From: Celoporthe dispersa
Taxonomy: Eukaryota > Ascomycota > Sordariomycetes > Diaporthales > Cryphonectriaceae
Reading direction: 5' to 3'
NCBI GenBank assembly: GCA_016584495.1
Contig: WAID01000015.1
Coordinates: forward strand, 2,170,501-2,234,500
Length of the DNA: 64,000 nucleotides
Shown: piece by piece, positions 1 to 11,606 of the stretch
How positions within the stretch are numbered: the first letter of the stretch is position 1
Layout of the letters: each line of letters starts with the position of its first letter
Notes under the pieces: generated by a model
The model's database searches: none
The model's input: the letters and a program-made list of their open reading frames with translations, nothing else
Told to the model about the DNA's origin: nothing
Translations under genes and position numbers: made by a program

Positions 1-443
1 CTCCCGCACGCCTCGAACGCGTCGCTGACGGGTTTGTCACACCAGCGCCTCAAAGCCGCATTGTGGTTTGCGGTCGGCAAGATGGTGGACGAGGACTCTA
101 TAAGGCGGAACAGGAACGCGACGCCTCAGTTCATCGGAGCTCTCACCGAGATGGTCTGGACTCAGATCGGTAGGTCGGGAAGCACCCTTTCACCTACCCA
201 TGATTGTAGCGAGAGATTCAACATCCTAATGAAGACGCGTGGGCACAAAAAATTTTTTTTATAGAAAATGTGGCTCAGGACTTGGAAAGCTTCAGTCGCC
301 ATGCGGGACGGACGACAGTCCAGACTGACGATGTGCTGCTGCTGGCGAGGCGGAATGCAGACCTGCACAGTATCATTAAGGATGTCGTGGATGAGCTACA
401 CGCAGCAAAGGCTGGCAAGGGCAAGGGCCGCGCGAGGCGATGA
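1..443 (+). CDS. MHF1: CENP-S / MHF1 histone-fold protein, 5' end outside the window
   Basis: Two exons are visible. The first reads from the window edge to 169, and the second runs 265-443 (stop TGA 441-443). The intron 170-264 has a gtaggt donor, a cctaatg branch region and an atag acceptor. The joined protein carries the CENP-S signature: RLKAALWFAVGK, then WTQIGENVAQDLESF, then FSRHAGRTTVQTDDVLLLAR. This is the histone-fold core that pairs with CENP-X/MHF2. The family acts at the kinetochore (CCAN) and with the Fanconi-type helicase at stalled forks. The C-terminus is short and basic (KGKGRARR). The frame is open to base 1, but the gctgac and cacaccag motifs at about 24-45 look like the 3' end of another intron, so the true exon may begin near 46. 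The start codon is not in the window. Confidence 0.88.
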
Positions 444-843
444 GCGAGGGCACGGGATCTCAGAAGGCGCTGCAGTCTTGTGGGAGCTGTGTCAAGGGGC
501 TGAATGCCTGGTGAGACTAGTCATGACGGTGCAGAGCGGCTCTGATCTACGGCATCGACCAGTCGAGACAGGTATTACTGGCCTCGAGACGCCATTGGCT
601 GATAGGATATCCAGGAGGCAGCGCCTTGACGCGCTGCTTGTGGGAGAGCTTGGGGGCGAGCGCTGATGAGGGGGGGACAGATGAGAACCTAAGCGGTTCC
701 ATTGCAGACTTTGTATCACTCTGATAAGGATATAGCACTCATGCAAAGGCAGCGCGGTGAGGCCAGGGAGGGCCAACGTTCATACTTTTAGGCCTGGCCT
801 TCTGCTGCCACGACTTCCTACCGCAATACAGACCCAGTCGTGT
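444..843. other. Convergent 3' intergenic region
   Basis: This lies between the MHF1 stop and the stop of the Zn2Cys6 gene on the other strand. It should hold both 3' UTRs. Open frames here have non-ATG starts and no family signature. I see no other gene. Confidence 0.6.
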
Positions 844-2793
844 TCACCGCTCCAGGTTGTACTCGTCAAAGATGGGCTCTACCTTGTGCTTCCACTCGGG
901 CGGCAGCGTCTCGTAGATACCCCGAACCTGGTTCTCGCCCGTCTTGCCGATCATCCACAGGTCATCATACGGTATCCACAGCTTGAAGAAGTGCGCCAGC
1001 GTGATCAGCGCCCTGGGTCGCCTCTGGGCCAGGAGCTCGTGGTACAGCTCAGGGCAGAACATGGCGAAGCCGATGAGCCGGCGGCAGACCATGAAGATGG
1101 GCTCCTTGTCGGCGATGCCCTTCTGCACAGACCCGACATAGCTCAGCACCTTGTTGTAGATGTCGAGGGCGGTCTTGTTGTTCTCGAGCTCGAAGTCGCC
1201 AACGTTGGCGGTCGACCCGCGGTCGTTGTCCAGCAGCCAGTCCAGGTGCGTGCGGTTCTCGGGAGCAAAGACGCGGGACGGTTCCAGCTTGGGCCCGCTC
1301 TCTACGAAGCGTGTGATGCGCTCGTTGCCGCTGGCGCCGATGTAGCCGGTCGCGATGGTCAGCACCGCACCAGCACCCTTTCCCATCCGGAGCCAGTCGA
1401 CCGGTGGCTGCCACGGCGTCAGGTCGAGGGTCTGTACGAGCGCAAACGAGTTCAGCAGGATCGTCAGGGCGGCCATGCAGACCATGTCCGCGTTGTCCTT
1501 GCTCAGGCTGCCCACCGCGAGGCGCTGCTGCCGGAGGGCCATGGCTATGTACTTTTGCTGGAGCAGGCGGAGCTGGTCCCTCTCGTGCGGGTCGGCCGTC
1601 CGCGTCCACATCTCGAGGGCGCTGCTCGCCAGCATGTTGTACAGGATGGAGTCGTTCTCGAAGGCCAGGCGCGGCATGTCCCGGCCCCATACGAACTGGC
1701 CAAAGACGTTCCTGCTGTTGGGGTTCTTGGAGTCCATGTCCTCGTCGGTCAAGGCCACGCCTGGAGTGGGCTGCTCCCCGTGGAAAGCGGTGGCCTTGGC
1801 CTTGGCGAACTGCTGTGCCTGGTTTGACATGTAGTTATGCATCAGCCGCAGCTCCCACATGCGCCGCTCCCTGGACTCTGGGATCTCCAGGACCTCCGGG
1901 TCCGTGAGCGACGACAGGTAGTCGCTGGCCTCGTGCACGGCGCTGCTGCCTCCCGTGTGCGAGGAGGAGCTGTTGCTCGCTACGGACTGCGCCCTGTTCG
2001 AGCCGCCACGGTGGCCGCTCGACGGCGAGTGCTCGTCCCACCCGGGCTGCGGCGATGATGCGGGAACCGAGTGTGACTGCAGGCTCGATGCCGAGGAGTG
2101 CGCCGGCGTCCGCGCGGGGGGATCGCACTCTGCTCACGCGAGACGTGCAAGAAGTTACTCATCGGCGCCGAAGAGGCACGAGTCCAAGGATCGACGCTTC
2201 TGTTGGGCATCAAGCCCGTCATTGCTGCTGTCGGGTACGGCTGATCTTGCTCGCTGGGCACGGAGGAGGATGAGTCATGGTGTGTGACCCAGAGGTCGAT
2301 GCTGCTGCCGCCGCCGCCCGGAGCATGTGCCTCGGCCGGTTGGACCTGTCGCGATCCGGAAGAAGCAGCGCCGCGAGGGACGGCGTTCAGGTTGGTGGCT
2401 GGACTGGGTGGATAGACACATTCCACCTGGTGGCGACTACAACCACCACATGCGGGCTTTGCTTCGTCGCACTAAAGTGGTACGCATGTCAGCAAAGTTT
2501 GATGTTTCCCATACAGACAGAGGCTGACTACCAGAAGACAGACAGAGGGCTCGACCCGCATGCATAGTCACACACACACACGCGCGCGCGCGGTCGACGT
2601 TGGAACGGCGCCATCTTGGCTGGTCTGCGGTATCAAGCAGGGTCGCCGCTGATCGACCTACCTTGACACGCCTGGCTTTGCACCTCGAGCAGCCCATACG
2701 CGACTTCTTGTGATACAGTCGAGGCCCTACATGGCGTGTGGGCTGCGGAAGCATCTCCTCCTGGTAGTCGCCACCCATCGTGATGTCGTCCAT
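844..2793 (-). CDS. Zn2Cys6 transcription factor with fungal-specific C-terminal regulatory domain
   Basis: Exon 1 (2793-2662) encodes residues 1-44 and ends in CSRCKARRVK. After a 190-nt intron (2472-2661; gtaggt donor, tttag acceptor), exon 2 begins at 2471 with CDEAKPACGGCSRHQVECVY. Together these give a complete CX2CX6C...CX2CX6C binuclear zinc cluster for DNA binding. A Ser/Pro-rich linker follows, then a long helical region running to the stop at 844, as in UPC2-like regulators. The frame changes once near 2110-2180. Either a weak 50-nt intron (2130-2179, gtgcct donor) gives about 569 residues, or one base is missing from the G run at 2116-2121, giving about 586. I slightly prefer the missing base because the linker then reads smoothly and the donor is poor. 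The target genes cannot be told from sequence. Confidence 0.82.
2569..2591. repeat. (CA)n(CG)n alternating purine-pyrimidine tract
   Basis: A CA dinucleotide run passes directly into a CG run, inside the first intron of the Zn2Cys6 gene on the minus strand. Alternating pyrimidine-purine tracts of this kind favour left-handed Z-DNA. No function is implied by sequence alone. Confidence 0.8.
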
Positions 2794-5173
2794 GGCGCCC
2801 GCCCTCTACTGTGACTTTAAGAAGCAGGTATGACTTCCGTCTCACGTCAGTAATACCTTATCTCGGATGTAGTGGCTCAACGTGCAGGGCACGTGGGATC
2901 GGATAATAACCGCCGGTAAGTCGTTTGATGACTGGATCGTCGTTTCGCTACTTATCGCGGAGGCGCTTCAGTGGAGACTGTGCGGTCTCAGCTTCTGCTC
3001 TCGAGGATATATCATGATCCTGTTGAAAGGGGGGGAGGGAGGGGAGCTGACGACCAGCGTAAAGAGAGAAAATCTGTGATCCAGTTGCCCCTGCTTTTTT
3101 ATATATATATATATTAAAAAAGATAGTTTCCGATCTTCTGAAACTTTTCAAGTGAGCTCGCAAGGTTTGGGCTTGTGAGGTGCGGAAGGATAATTACGGT
3201 AAACACTGCCGTGCTTTGACTTTCACGGGCTGAAGGATTATTTATTGAGTCAACCAGCCGTGCCCGCCCACTTAAATATGCCGCTGTCGTATGCACATAC
3301 TCTACACATCTGCGGCACAGCGGGGCCCCCAAAAGACCTCCTCCTCCTTCATGGTTCACCGGATTGAACCTTGTAGCATTGTCAGCCCTAAATAAGGTGC
3401 ACTCCTCTGCTGGGTTTTTGTCCATTGATATCCGGAACCAATCCCAGGTGACATTGTCGCGGGCCTTCGTTCGAGCGGAAAGATTATCCTCGGCTGCATG
3501 TACATGTATTGTCCGCGATGCCTCCTTTCGAGCTGCCGCTACGGAACATTGGGGCCCGAGATGTGTGCAATCGGTATACATATCTCAATCTTACAAGCAC
3601 TACCCAACATCTTTCCTCAAGTCAAATCGCTTATATACCAAGGTATAGCCTGTACCAGCGGGACCGACTGTTGTTTTTCTCTCCCGACAGAAAAGGGCAT
3701 AGACCGTACTAGTCGCCATCGACGCTGCTGAGCGGTAAGAGTCCAACGGATTCCTCTCGTCGAGATTGGTGGGCGTCTTCCGTGATGGATCGGAAGTGGC
3801 AATGTCGAGACGCCTGTGAGAATCTGCCGAGACTCGACCTGCCCAGATCCAAAATCGGGCACCTCGAGCCTCCCCCCAGCAGCATCTCAGCCGACCGTTG
3901 GTACCTCGCCGCATCTGCCAAGAAGATCACAAGAGTTAGACATCATGCTCTACTCCCAGATGCAGACGCAACCGAAGACAGATAGAATGACAAGAAATAG
4001 CAGGAAGGGTCAGAAAGGGTTACAATATTTGGCATCAGACAAAGGGGCCGGTCAGGGCTCTCCTCTCAGCTAAGCCATGCAAAATTGTGTAGATCATCAC
4101 GTCTTCTGCCTCGTCAAGAGGAAATTCAGGGGAAAAGGACAAGAAACAAACAGGATTGAGCTTATATGGGGGGAAGGCACTTCCTTACCGCTGTGGTGAT
4201 GCCGAGCTCAGCGATAGGCAGGATCATTGAGGGGAACTGTTCAATGGTCACGCGAGCCACCAACTATCCTCGCAGACACGTCCCGCGAATAAGGCGTCGC
4301 TTCATAAGGGGCAAATATTGTTGAGGGGGAAATAAATCCCCGAAAAAACCTGCACGTGCAGACGGCCGTAGAAAAGACAATCTATGGTCGACGTTGAAGG
4401 GGTGTCTGAGAGGCAGGAGGAGGAAGAGATGTCAAGAGAGAAAAACCACAGGCAGGACGCGTCGGGAAGTTTTGGGGGCTGCCGCGTGGTGGAAGTCAAG
4501 CTGCAAGCAAGCAGGCAAGGTTTTCACATCTTGTGTGGGCTCATCACATCAGCACATTCCCCCGCATCGCTTGGTCCGATGCGACTCTGGTGTTTGCTGT
4601 GTGTGGGTGTCCCGGTCAGCTGCATCTGACCCGGGGTTTTGGTGTGTGACACATGCAGGACAAGGGACGTGCCAGGTCTTCCGTAGGGGGGCCATCCTGC
4701 TGAGGAAAGTCTCTCTAAACCATGCTCATTCACCCGTCAACATAGAGTATTTATAATTTATGATTTTTGTGTCCAGAAGGCTATAGACCATGACAATAAG
4801 GTGCGCATACCCGCGGCATAACAGCGACGAGTGATATCTACTGCCTCAGCATTCTGATGAGGGCATCTTGTCCCAATGACATGGCCTCTGTTGTCATTCC
4901 GTGTCATTAAAAGGTGCGGTGGGCATGTCATGCTGCGCGTTTCGCCGGTACGCAGAAATGAACCTGTCTTCTTCCCAAGAGCTCCGTCAATAACGATGCG
5001 CAGTTTGCTGCCAACAGGCCAACTGCCGCAAAACTCCATCGCTGTGCAAATTCAGCGGATCTCAATTCCGCCGCATGGTGCTCTCCAGTTCGCGACCACT
5101 CGTTGCTATGAACCAGCATGATGACCCTGGTATCCGGCCCAGCAGGGTCAATTGTTTCGGCCGCTTCTCCTTC
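2794..5173. other. Intergenic region, no gene recognised
   Basis: This 2.4-kb stretch lies between the start of the Zn2Cys6 gene and the 3' end of the rhomboid gene, both on the minus strand. It should contain the factor's promoter and 5' leader and the rhomboid terminator. It holds a G-rich tract at about 3029-3048 and a TA run at about 3100-3115. The open frames are short, carry no family motif and do not join across plausible splice sites. Confidence 0.6.
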
Positions 5174-7038
5174 TCAAGCAAAGAATTCCCTGGGTATATT
5201 GTAGACCGCCTCGGCTGCAGTTTCGAAAACGTCCCGCTTCGAGCTTGTCGTCGTGTTCGTGAAGGTGAAACCGCTATCACACCAATTCTTGACGGGCTAC
5301 ATGACACTGGTTAGTCAAGAGTTCCTCAAGCACAAAGGGAGCATCACCGAGAGGCTTACCAGGCAACTGAGGTACTTGCACCAGCTGCATGTCTTATGAT
5401 ACACATAAAAGTTGTTGAGCAGCAGGATGAACCCGATGAACGCCAGCAGCAGAAACCCAGCACGGATAAACCACCATGCCCACCACAGCGGCTTGCGTCC
5501 CTTAAAGAAGCCGACTGGGTTCTTGACAAACCCTGGAGGCTTGTCCCGCGAGAAGGCGGAGTTCATGGTCGTGTACGGTGCGTCGTCCTCGCCAATCCTC
5601 CGCCGTAACGCGTTGGGCGAGTGCAAGATCGACAGGCCCATCGCGAGGCCCATCGCTAGTCCGCCAATATGAGAAAAGTTGTCGACACCAGGCAACAGCC
5701 CAAGGACGAAGGAGATGACCATGTCGAGGAGGATGAACGCGAGATCCTTGCCGGGAGAGACGCGGTCCCCCCACGAGTAGAACAGATCCAGCATGTTGAG
5801 GGCAATGATGCCGAACAAGCCGCCCGAGGCTCCCGTAGACGGACTCGTGGCAGAGGCGTAGTTTCCGCCCAGAACGAAACCGAAGATGGCGGCAGATACG
5901 TATACCAGGAAGAAGCGAAGCGATCCGATAGACTTCTCGATCTCCTTGCCCATCGTGAGCTGCAGCAGCATATTGAAGCCGATATGGATAATTCCGGCGT
6001 GCATGAACATAGGGAGGATGAACCGCCACCACTGGTTGGGCTCAGGCTTGTCATTCATGCTGGCAGAGGAGTCGTACTTTGGCTCCGGGACGCCGCCAAA
6101 GCCACAGAGGTCGGAGAGAGTGCAGACCTCGGCGGAGGCATCGGACGAGGTGGTATTCGGACAAGGCCAGGTCAATGTGTACGTAGCATCCGTGATGCTC
6201 TCCACGTTGTGCATGCACGGTGTCCACCTGGCGCCGAAGTTGATCAGGACATATGGCGAGGGACCAAGGAGATAGTTGAACGAAGGATGAATCTCGATCG
6301 GGGTTCCTGTCTTTGCCCCTATATCCGGAATCTCTGCTTAGTTCCTGCAATGTGCCTTTGGCGGTTGGGTAAACTCGGGGAGGTGTCTTTTCTCTTACAA
6401 TTATCGGCCAGCTCGCCAATGAAGACGGATATCTGCACAAAAGTGAAAATGTAGACGACCCATGGGATACGGTTTGCATAGGCGCCGAACATGCCCAGCT
6501 CGCCGAACCTCACGCCCTGCTTCTTGGGTCTCTTCTTGGGCGCCTCGTAGACATGGTCTGCGTCGTCCATCGGGTCTTTGTTCGCGCGATCCTGTAGCGG
6601 AATGGCTCCGGCCAGGTTCTGTCGGCTTCCGACCGAGGTATCGTCGAACGGGGTCTCGAAGGGGTTGCTGGCGGATGTGCTCGAGAGAGGCGACACGTTC
6701 TGGAGGGGCTGCTGGGTCCCAAGATGCTGCTGGCTCGTGTATGAAGGCGGGTCGGAGTAGATAGATGCCGCCGGGGCAGGAGCTGGTGCATCGTAGGCGC
6801 CGCCGTAGGCAGTCGGCTGGCTGTGGACAGAGGACCCGTAAGTATCCTGTCGCTGTGGGTATTGTGAGCCCGAGCGAAGGGTGTTTCCCCGCTGGGAGTA
6901 CTGCGAGGCGCTCTCCATCGTGTCCTGCCGGAACGGTAACGTAGGCTGGCGGTTGTCGTCATACATGGGTGCAGGCGAGGCGCTGAGCGGTGGAGGTAGG
7001 GGTTTATTTAGATGGTCTTCGTTGTTATAGTAGGCCAT
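5174..7038 (-). CDS. Rhomboid family intramembrane serine protease
   Basis: Three exons, 7038-6399, 6318-5360 and 5296-5174, join in frame to 573 residues. The introns are 80 nt (gtaaga/tatag) and 63 nt (gtaagc/gtag). The first 185 residues are disordered and rich in Ser, Gln, Pro and Tyr, and should be cytosolic. The membrane domain has the HAGIIHIGFN motif in an early helix. The catalytic serine is in GASGGLFG (about S378) and the catalytic histidine is in NFSHIGG (about H430). Several more hydrophobic segments follow, including a WWAWWFIRAGFLLLAF helix. The luminal stretch between the first two helices holds several cysteines. The last exon supplies PVKNWCD and a short Thr/Ser-rich tail that a naive reading frame misses. 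The family cleaves membrane proteins within the bilayer, here probably in the secretory pathway. The substrate is unknown. Confidence 0.9.
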
Positions 7039-9200
7039 GGTGAGCAGGCAGGATGAGGAGGGTGGTCACCCCCAGGTCGCTCAGCTCTCGTTTCGAGACA
7101 ACACAGGGCGGCTCGAATCGAGCCCGTAAGTGAATCCTCCTCCTCTGTACTAGATCCCAGGCTGTGTGCGACCCACGGCTGCAAGCTACACCACCAACAG
7201 CAAATGAGCGTACGGAAGTTTGGTGGTCTGAATGACAGGACGTCGCCAATAGTCGACAGATACCAGTTGGGACTGGGCAGGTTGCAGGAACACGGGCGGT
7301 GACGAGGGTTGAGAGAAGAGAGTTGAGGTGCAAAGGGCAGGTTCGACCTTACTTTTCAAAGATTGGGCTGTTTCAGGGAACTAGGATGGGAACTGGATGG
7401 TAGGCGCCTTTTGGGGCCGGTAGCTGCATACAATAGTAGGTCTGGGACTACCCTGTAGACACCCTTAGCCCCTGTCGTATCAGTCCAGGCCAAGAAGGGA
7501 GAGAGGATGGCTGTGCAGGCTGGCTGGCTGTTCATCCGTAGTACACCGCAGCTGGCGTACGCAATGTACATAGTCGATCACTCGAAAGGATCTGTCAAGG
7601 AAACCCACCCAACCACGATCCGTCACCTTTGTTGATTCCAAGAACGATTTGGCACTATTACTTCTTATCCTGAGGCGAGAACATTGTGGGTGAGCACGCA
7701 CGCGTACACACGAAGCAGAGACAGGGAGTCAGGCTTGAGACTCGGGCGTTCGAGCGGGCGAGAGAACGTATAAAATGAGCTGCAACGAAGAAAACACTGA
7801 GTAATTATACGATGGGACCATGGCTCGTAGCTATACCAGGCGTGTCCCGTGTCACACCTCTTGTGCCGCAGTTCAACAATTCACGCCGCTCTTCGGCCGC
7901 GGCCAAGAGCTGACGTTGCAAGCGGTTGACCTGTGCGCTGTTGGCAGGCTGTGTTGTTCACGAGCGTTCCCACAAAAATGAAAAGATCGCGCTGGGCCAC
8001 GGCAGACGCGAGTGCGTTTTAGCAGGGTTGGTACTGCGAGAACAGCGTGGCAGCGTTGGCTGACCGCTGTTAGCTGTTAGTGCCTGATCACATCATAGCT
8101 GCGGTTGGCTGTACAGCTGATAGCCATCGCCCGACCGCGTCATGCACCGCGGTACGTACCTCATACCACACAGTCCAATGTAATAGTACGCTGCTCCCTT
8201 CCGTCCCGTTCCTAACTTTAGAACACTGACCCTCTCAAACCCTTTGGGCCCATGACTGTGCCCTGTGGGGACCGGTTTCGACCTTCTCACTTCAGCGTGC
8301 AAGGTTGGATGGATACTTTTACACGTTCGAGAACATTTCTCTGTGTTCGAGGACACTCACCAAGCGACTACTCCTCAGCGTGTCCAGCCTTTTGGCGGTC
8401 GACTTTCATTCAGCTTCTCAACGGAACTTTGACTACCAATGCAAAGAGGGAGGTTTTCGAAGATGGTTGTGTTCTTCGGAGAGGCCTCCCCGCCGCATGC
8501 ATGATCAAGTGCCACCCCAACCGCTCACGGGGCTGAACATCGGCCGAACGATGAATTCATGCATTTAAAAAGTCGTCAGGTAGGCTTCTAGGCATGCATA
8601 TGGGATATCCTGTCGAAGCTTTCACGATCTTGAGAGGACTCATCACCATTCTGATCATGCTTCTTTATGAACCTCACAATCACCTCTGTAGGGAAGAGAT
8701 ATGGGTCGAACTTGTCCCGCTTCCTGCCTAACTAGAGCATAGGACTTGCAGCAGAGAAGGGCGCTGGGTCAAAAGATTCTCGAGAAGGGTCAGGCCAATC
8801 ATGGCGTACAAGGCCTCGGCAAGAAGACCTCTAAGGGATGCTGACCGATCAATGTGCGCTGCATGTAATCAATGTGCGTTGCAGGACCCTTCTGTAGGAC
8901 CCACGAGGCGCGCGCATTTCCTAGTCCGGGTTACGAGTCGGAGTGGCTGTGCTGTACATAGTACATTCATTACGAACCCCTCCTTCGACTTGAGCCCTGA
9001 TCTACGCGCCTGTCATCACGTATTCATAAATTTGTTCGCTTTGTCATCTGTCTGAAACTCGCTCACGGACCTACGTCTCCCCTCAATACTCATCTTCTCT
9101 TGCCCGACAGGTCTTTCCGGGTCCGTTCCGCGGTGTATGGGTCCGCTAGACCTTGTCTTCTGACCGAAGCCGTCCGGAGCGTTGGCTTCGGCCGCTCAGC
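7039..9200. promoter_or_regulatory. Divergent promoter region between the rhomboid and second Zn2Cys6 genes
   Basis: This 2.2-kb stretch separates two divergently transcribed genes. No reading frame carries a recognisable domain. One feature stands out, a two-copy 20-nt direct repeat at 8848-8886, described separately. Otherwise I see no gene, RNA or mobile element. Confidence 0.5.
8848..8886. repeat. Two-copy 20-nt direct repeat upstream of the Zn2Cys6 gene
   Basis: The unit atcaatgtgcgctgcatgta at 8848-8867 is followed at once by a near copy at 8868-8886 that differs by a C-to-T change and at its 3' end. It lies about 320 bp before the start codon at 9201 and could be a paired binding site. 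That role is inference. Confidence 0.6.
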
Positions 9201-10404
9201 ATGAACGCTCGACGTGCCCATACGAAGTCAAGAAACGGCTGTCTTCAATGCAGGGCAAGAAAGGTGAAGGTGGGCAATGTCTTCAGGATTCTCCAGAGCT
9301 CATGACTCTTCTAACCTGCTGAAGTGCGACGAGAAAATTCCCTGCTCGAGATGTGTCAGGCGGGGCGATGAATGTAGTCGTGCACAGCCAAAGAGCAGCG
9401 AGCCCTCAGACTCGAGTACCCCCGAGACCAACACGAGCTCCCAGGCACGTCCAAGAGGCGATGACTCCTACACGCTCACAGACCTCCAGCTCTTCCACCG
9501 CTTTAGCACTGTCACCTGCCGCTACGTGGCCAACCCAATCAATGAATCACCATGGCTGGACTTGGTCCCCGCATTAGCGACAAAACATGCCTTCCTGATG
9601 CACGAGATGATGGCAATTGCCGCCATCGACATCAGCATCAACGTTGCTGACACCCAGGATGCGGTCACAGCCTATCTCGAGCTCGCGCGACAGCACCACG
9701 CGCAGGCTCTCACCGGCCTGATGCCTGCCATCGCTGCTCACCGCGCAGACCTCGTCATGCCCATCTGGGCGTGCAATGCCCTCTTTGTGTCGTACTACTT
9801 CGCTACCACCGCAGACGTCGGCTCGCTGATCTTGACGGAGGACCCTCCGGGGCCGGCCGAGTGGATGCTACCCCTACGCGGCGCAGTGACGCTATACAGG
9901 CAGTACGAGGAGGTGCTCCTCTCCGGTCCTATGGCCACGCACATCCGGCCCTACCGGACGAGGATCATGATTGACGGTGTGACGCCTCCCTCCTCGAACC
10001 CCTCGGAGGAGCACGTCCTGCGCATGACCGCGCAGCTAAAGCTGCAGCTGGACGAGGCCGCGGACGAGGGGATGCAGGCTACCATGACGGAGGTCCTCAG
10101 GCTGCTGCGGCAGTGCTTCGAGATCTCGGACCAGGGCGACCTCGTGAGCTGCAAGACCGCCAGCCTGACCTTCTGCGCGGCGATGCCGGAGGCGTTCTTC
10201 GAGATGTTGGGACGCAAAGAGAGCATGGCACTGGTGGTCATGGCGTTCTGGTGTGTCCTGCTGCACCGCGCAGAAGAGGGAAACTGGTGGATAAAGTTTA
10301 GAAAGGTCAAGGATATGTTGTCTTTTATTGCTGGTCTTGTGGGACCGGGGGATAGGAAGCTGATCGAGTGGCCGCTGGAGGTAGTGCGTCCCGCGGAAGA
10401 TTAA
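9201..10404 (+). CDS. Zn2Cys6 transcription factor (382 aa)
   Basis: Exon 1 (9201-9269) starts with MNARRAHTKSRNGCLQCRARKVK. A 55-nt intron (9270-9324, gtgggc donor, ctaac branch, gaag acceptor) interrupts the zinc cluster. Exon 2 (9325-10404) continues CDEKIPCSRCVRRGDEC, completing the six cysteines. The linker is Ser/Thr-rich. The segment YTLTDLQLFHRFSTVTCRYV and the following helices match the fungal transcription-factor domain common in Pezizomycotina UPC2-like regulators. The intron splits the cluster at the same place (after RVK/KVK, before CDE) as in the other Zn2Cys6 gene at 844-2793. The target genes are unknown. Confidence 0.87.
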
Positions 10405-10908
10405 GCACCGCTTGTCTGTATATTCAATTCCCATAACCTATAGGATGAGAGACTTGTAGCTCACATATTATTTACTATACCAAAGTATTGATTCTAGCCA
10501 AGGTCGCAACTTACAGTATAAGATCATAACGCCAAAGAGGGGTGTTGTGCCTGCTTGACGTTCTAGACAGATAGGAAAATAATACTAGGGGAAGGCATAG
10601 CAGCCCCTGTATCAACATCGAGAAGAGAAGAGACAAAGAAATGGAAGAATCGAGGGAGAAGCAAAGACAAGCAATAACAGGATCAATTTTCATGAGGTGT
10701 AAAGAGGTACAAATATTTTCAAGTACGCTTTAATTCTTCCCCTTGGACCTCCTAAGCAAGTCCCCCGGAAGACCAGGGTTGATAAGGGTTGATATCAAGT
10801 GCTTTCCCTAAATTCGCATCCTAGCCCGCCAAAAAAGTTGCGACAGAGTCGATCTGCAAACCCATCCGCGCTACCCCCACGAAGCCTCGAAAACCACAAG
10901 TCGTCAAG
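10405..10908. promoter_or_regulatory. LOC1 promoter and upstream intergenic region
   Basis: This holds the 3' flank of the Zn2Cys6 gene and the promoter and leader of LOC1. It is A- and purine-rich at about 10,610-10,690. I see no gene in it. Confidence 0.5.
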
Positions 10909-11606
10909 ATGGGTGCCTCGAGGACCAAGACGGTTAAGAACAAGCACGCTGCCAATAACTCTGGCATCAAGAACAGCAAGACCGCAAAACGGGCCGAGAA
11001 CGATCCTGTCGTGAAGGCGAAGAGGACCAAGGATGGCCACAAGCCTGCCGTCAAGCCTGGCCAGCTCGCCAAGGACCTGCAGAAGAAGCGCAGGAAGAGG
11101 GTATATACCGAGAAGGAGCTGGGAATCCCGGAGCTGAACATGGTGACACCGATCGGGGTGGAGAAGCCCAAGGGGAAGAAGAAGGGCAAGGTATTTGTTG
11201 ATGATCGGGTATGTTGGGCTCCCTTCCATCTCTGCACTCAGCCGGGAAAGAGTGCGCCTTGTGAAGACTGCACTGCTGATGCCAGGCCTGCTTGTGTCTA
11301 CAGGAGAGCATGACAACCATCCTATCTATGGTCCAGGCCGAGAAGGAGGGCCAGATCGAGTCCAAGATGATGAAGGCGCGACACATGGAGGCAATCCGTG
11401 AGGCAAGGAAGGCCGAAGCCGAGAAGAAGGAGGCTGAGCGCAAGGCGAAGCTCGACGATACGAAAGACTCGCTGCGCAAGAAGAGGAAGAGGCCGACCAG
11501 GCCTACCGACGACGATGCCGACGACAAGACGATGAAGCGCGCCGAGCTCGAAGGCACGAAGGCAACCAAGGCCAAGAAGAAGAAGAAGGTCTCGTTTGCA
11601 GACTAA
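10909..11606 (+). CDS. LOC1: LOC1-like 60S ribosomal subunit assembly protein
   Basis: Two exons, 10909-11208 and 11304-11606, join in phase 0 to give 200 residues. The 95-nt intron has a gtatgt donor and a tctacag acceptor. The protein is small, highly basic and rich in Lys and Ala throughout. The conserved core reads VYTEKELGIPELNMVTPIGV, then KPKGKKKGKVFVDD, then ESMTTILSMVQAEKEGQIES, followed by a charged coiled-coil and a Lys-rich tail ending KKKKKVSFAD. This order and length match the fungal LOC1 family, nucleolar RNA-binding proteins needed for large-subunit rRNA processing and export and, in yeast, for mRNA localisation. The lysine stretches should act as nuclear and nucleolar signals. 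Confidence 0.9.

Noticed and set aside
757..1827. Plus-strand frame of 356 codons opposite the Zn2Cys6 gene
   Set aside because: Antisense shadow of the coding exon; Arg/Val/Leu-rich composition with no family match.
3029..3048. G-quadruplex candidate in the G-rich tract
   Set aside because: Runs of G are present, but there is no gene-level context or repeat of the motif to support a role.
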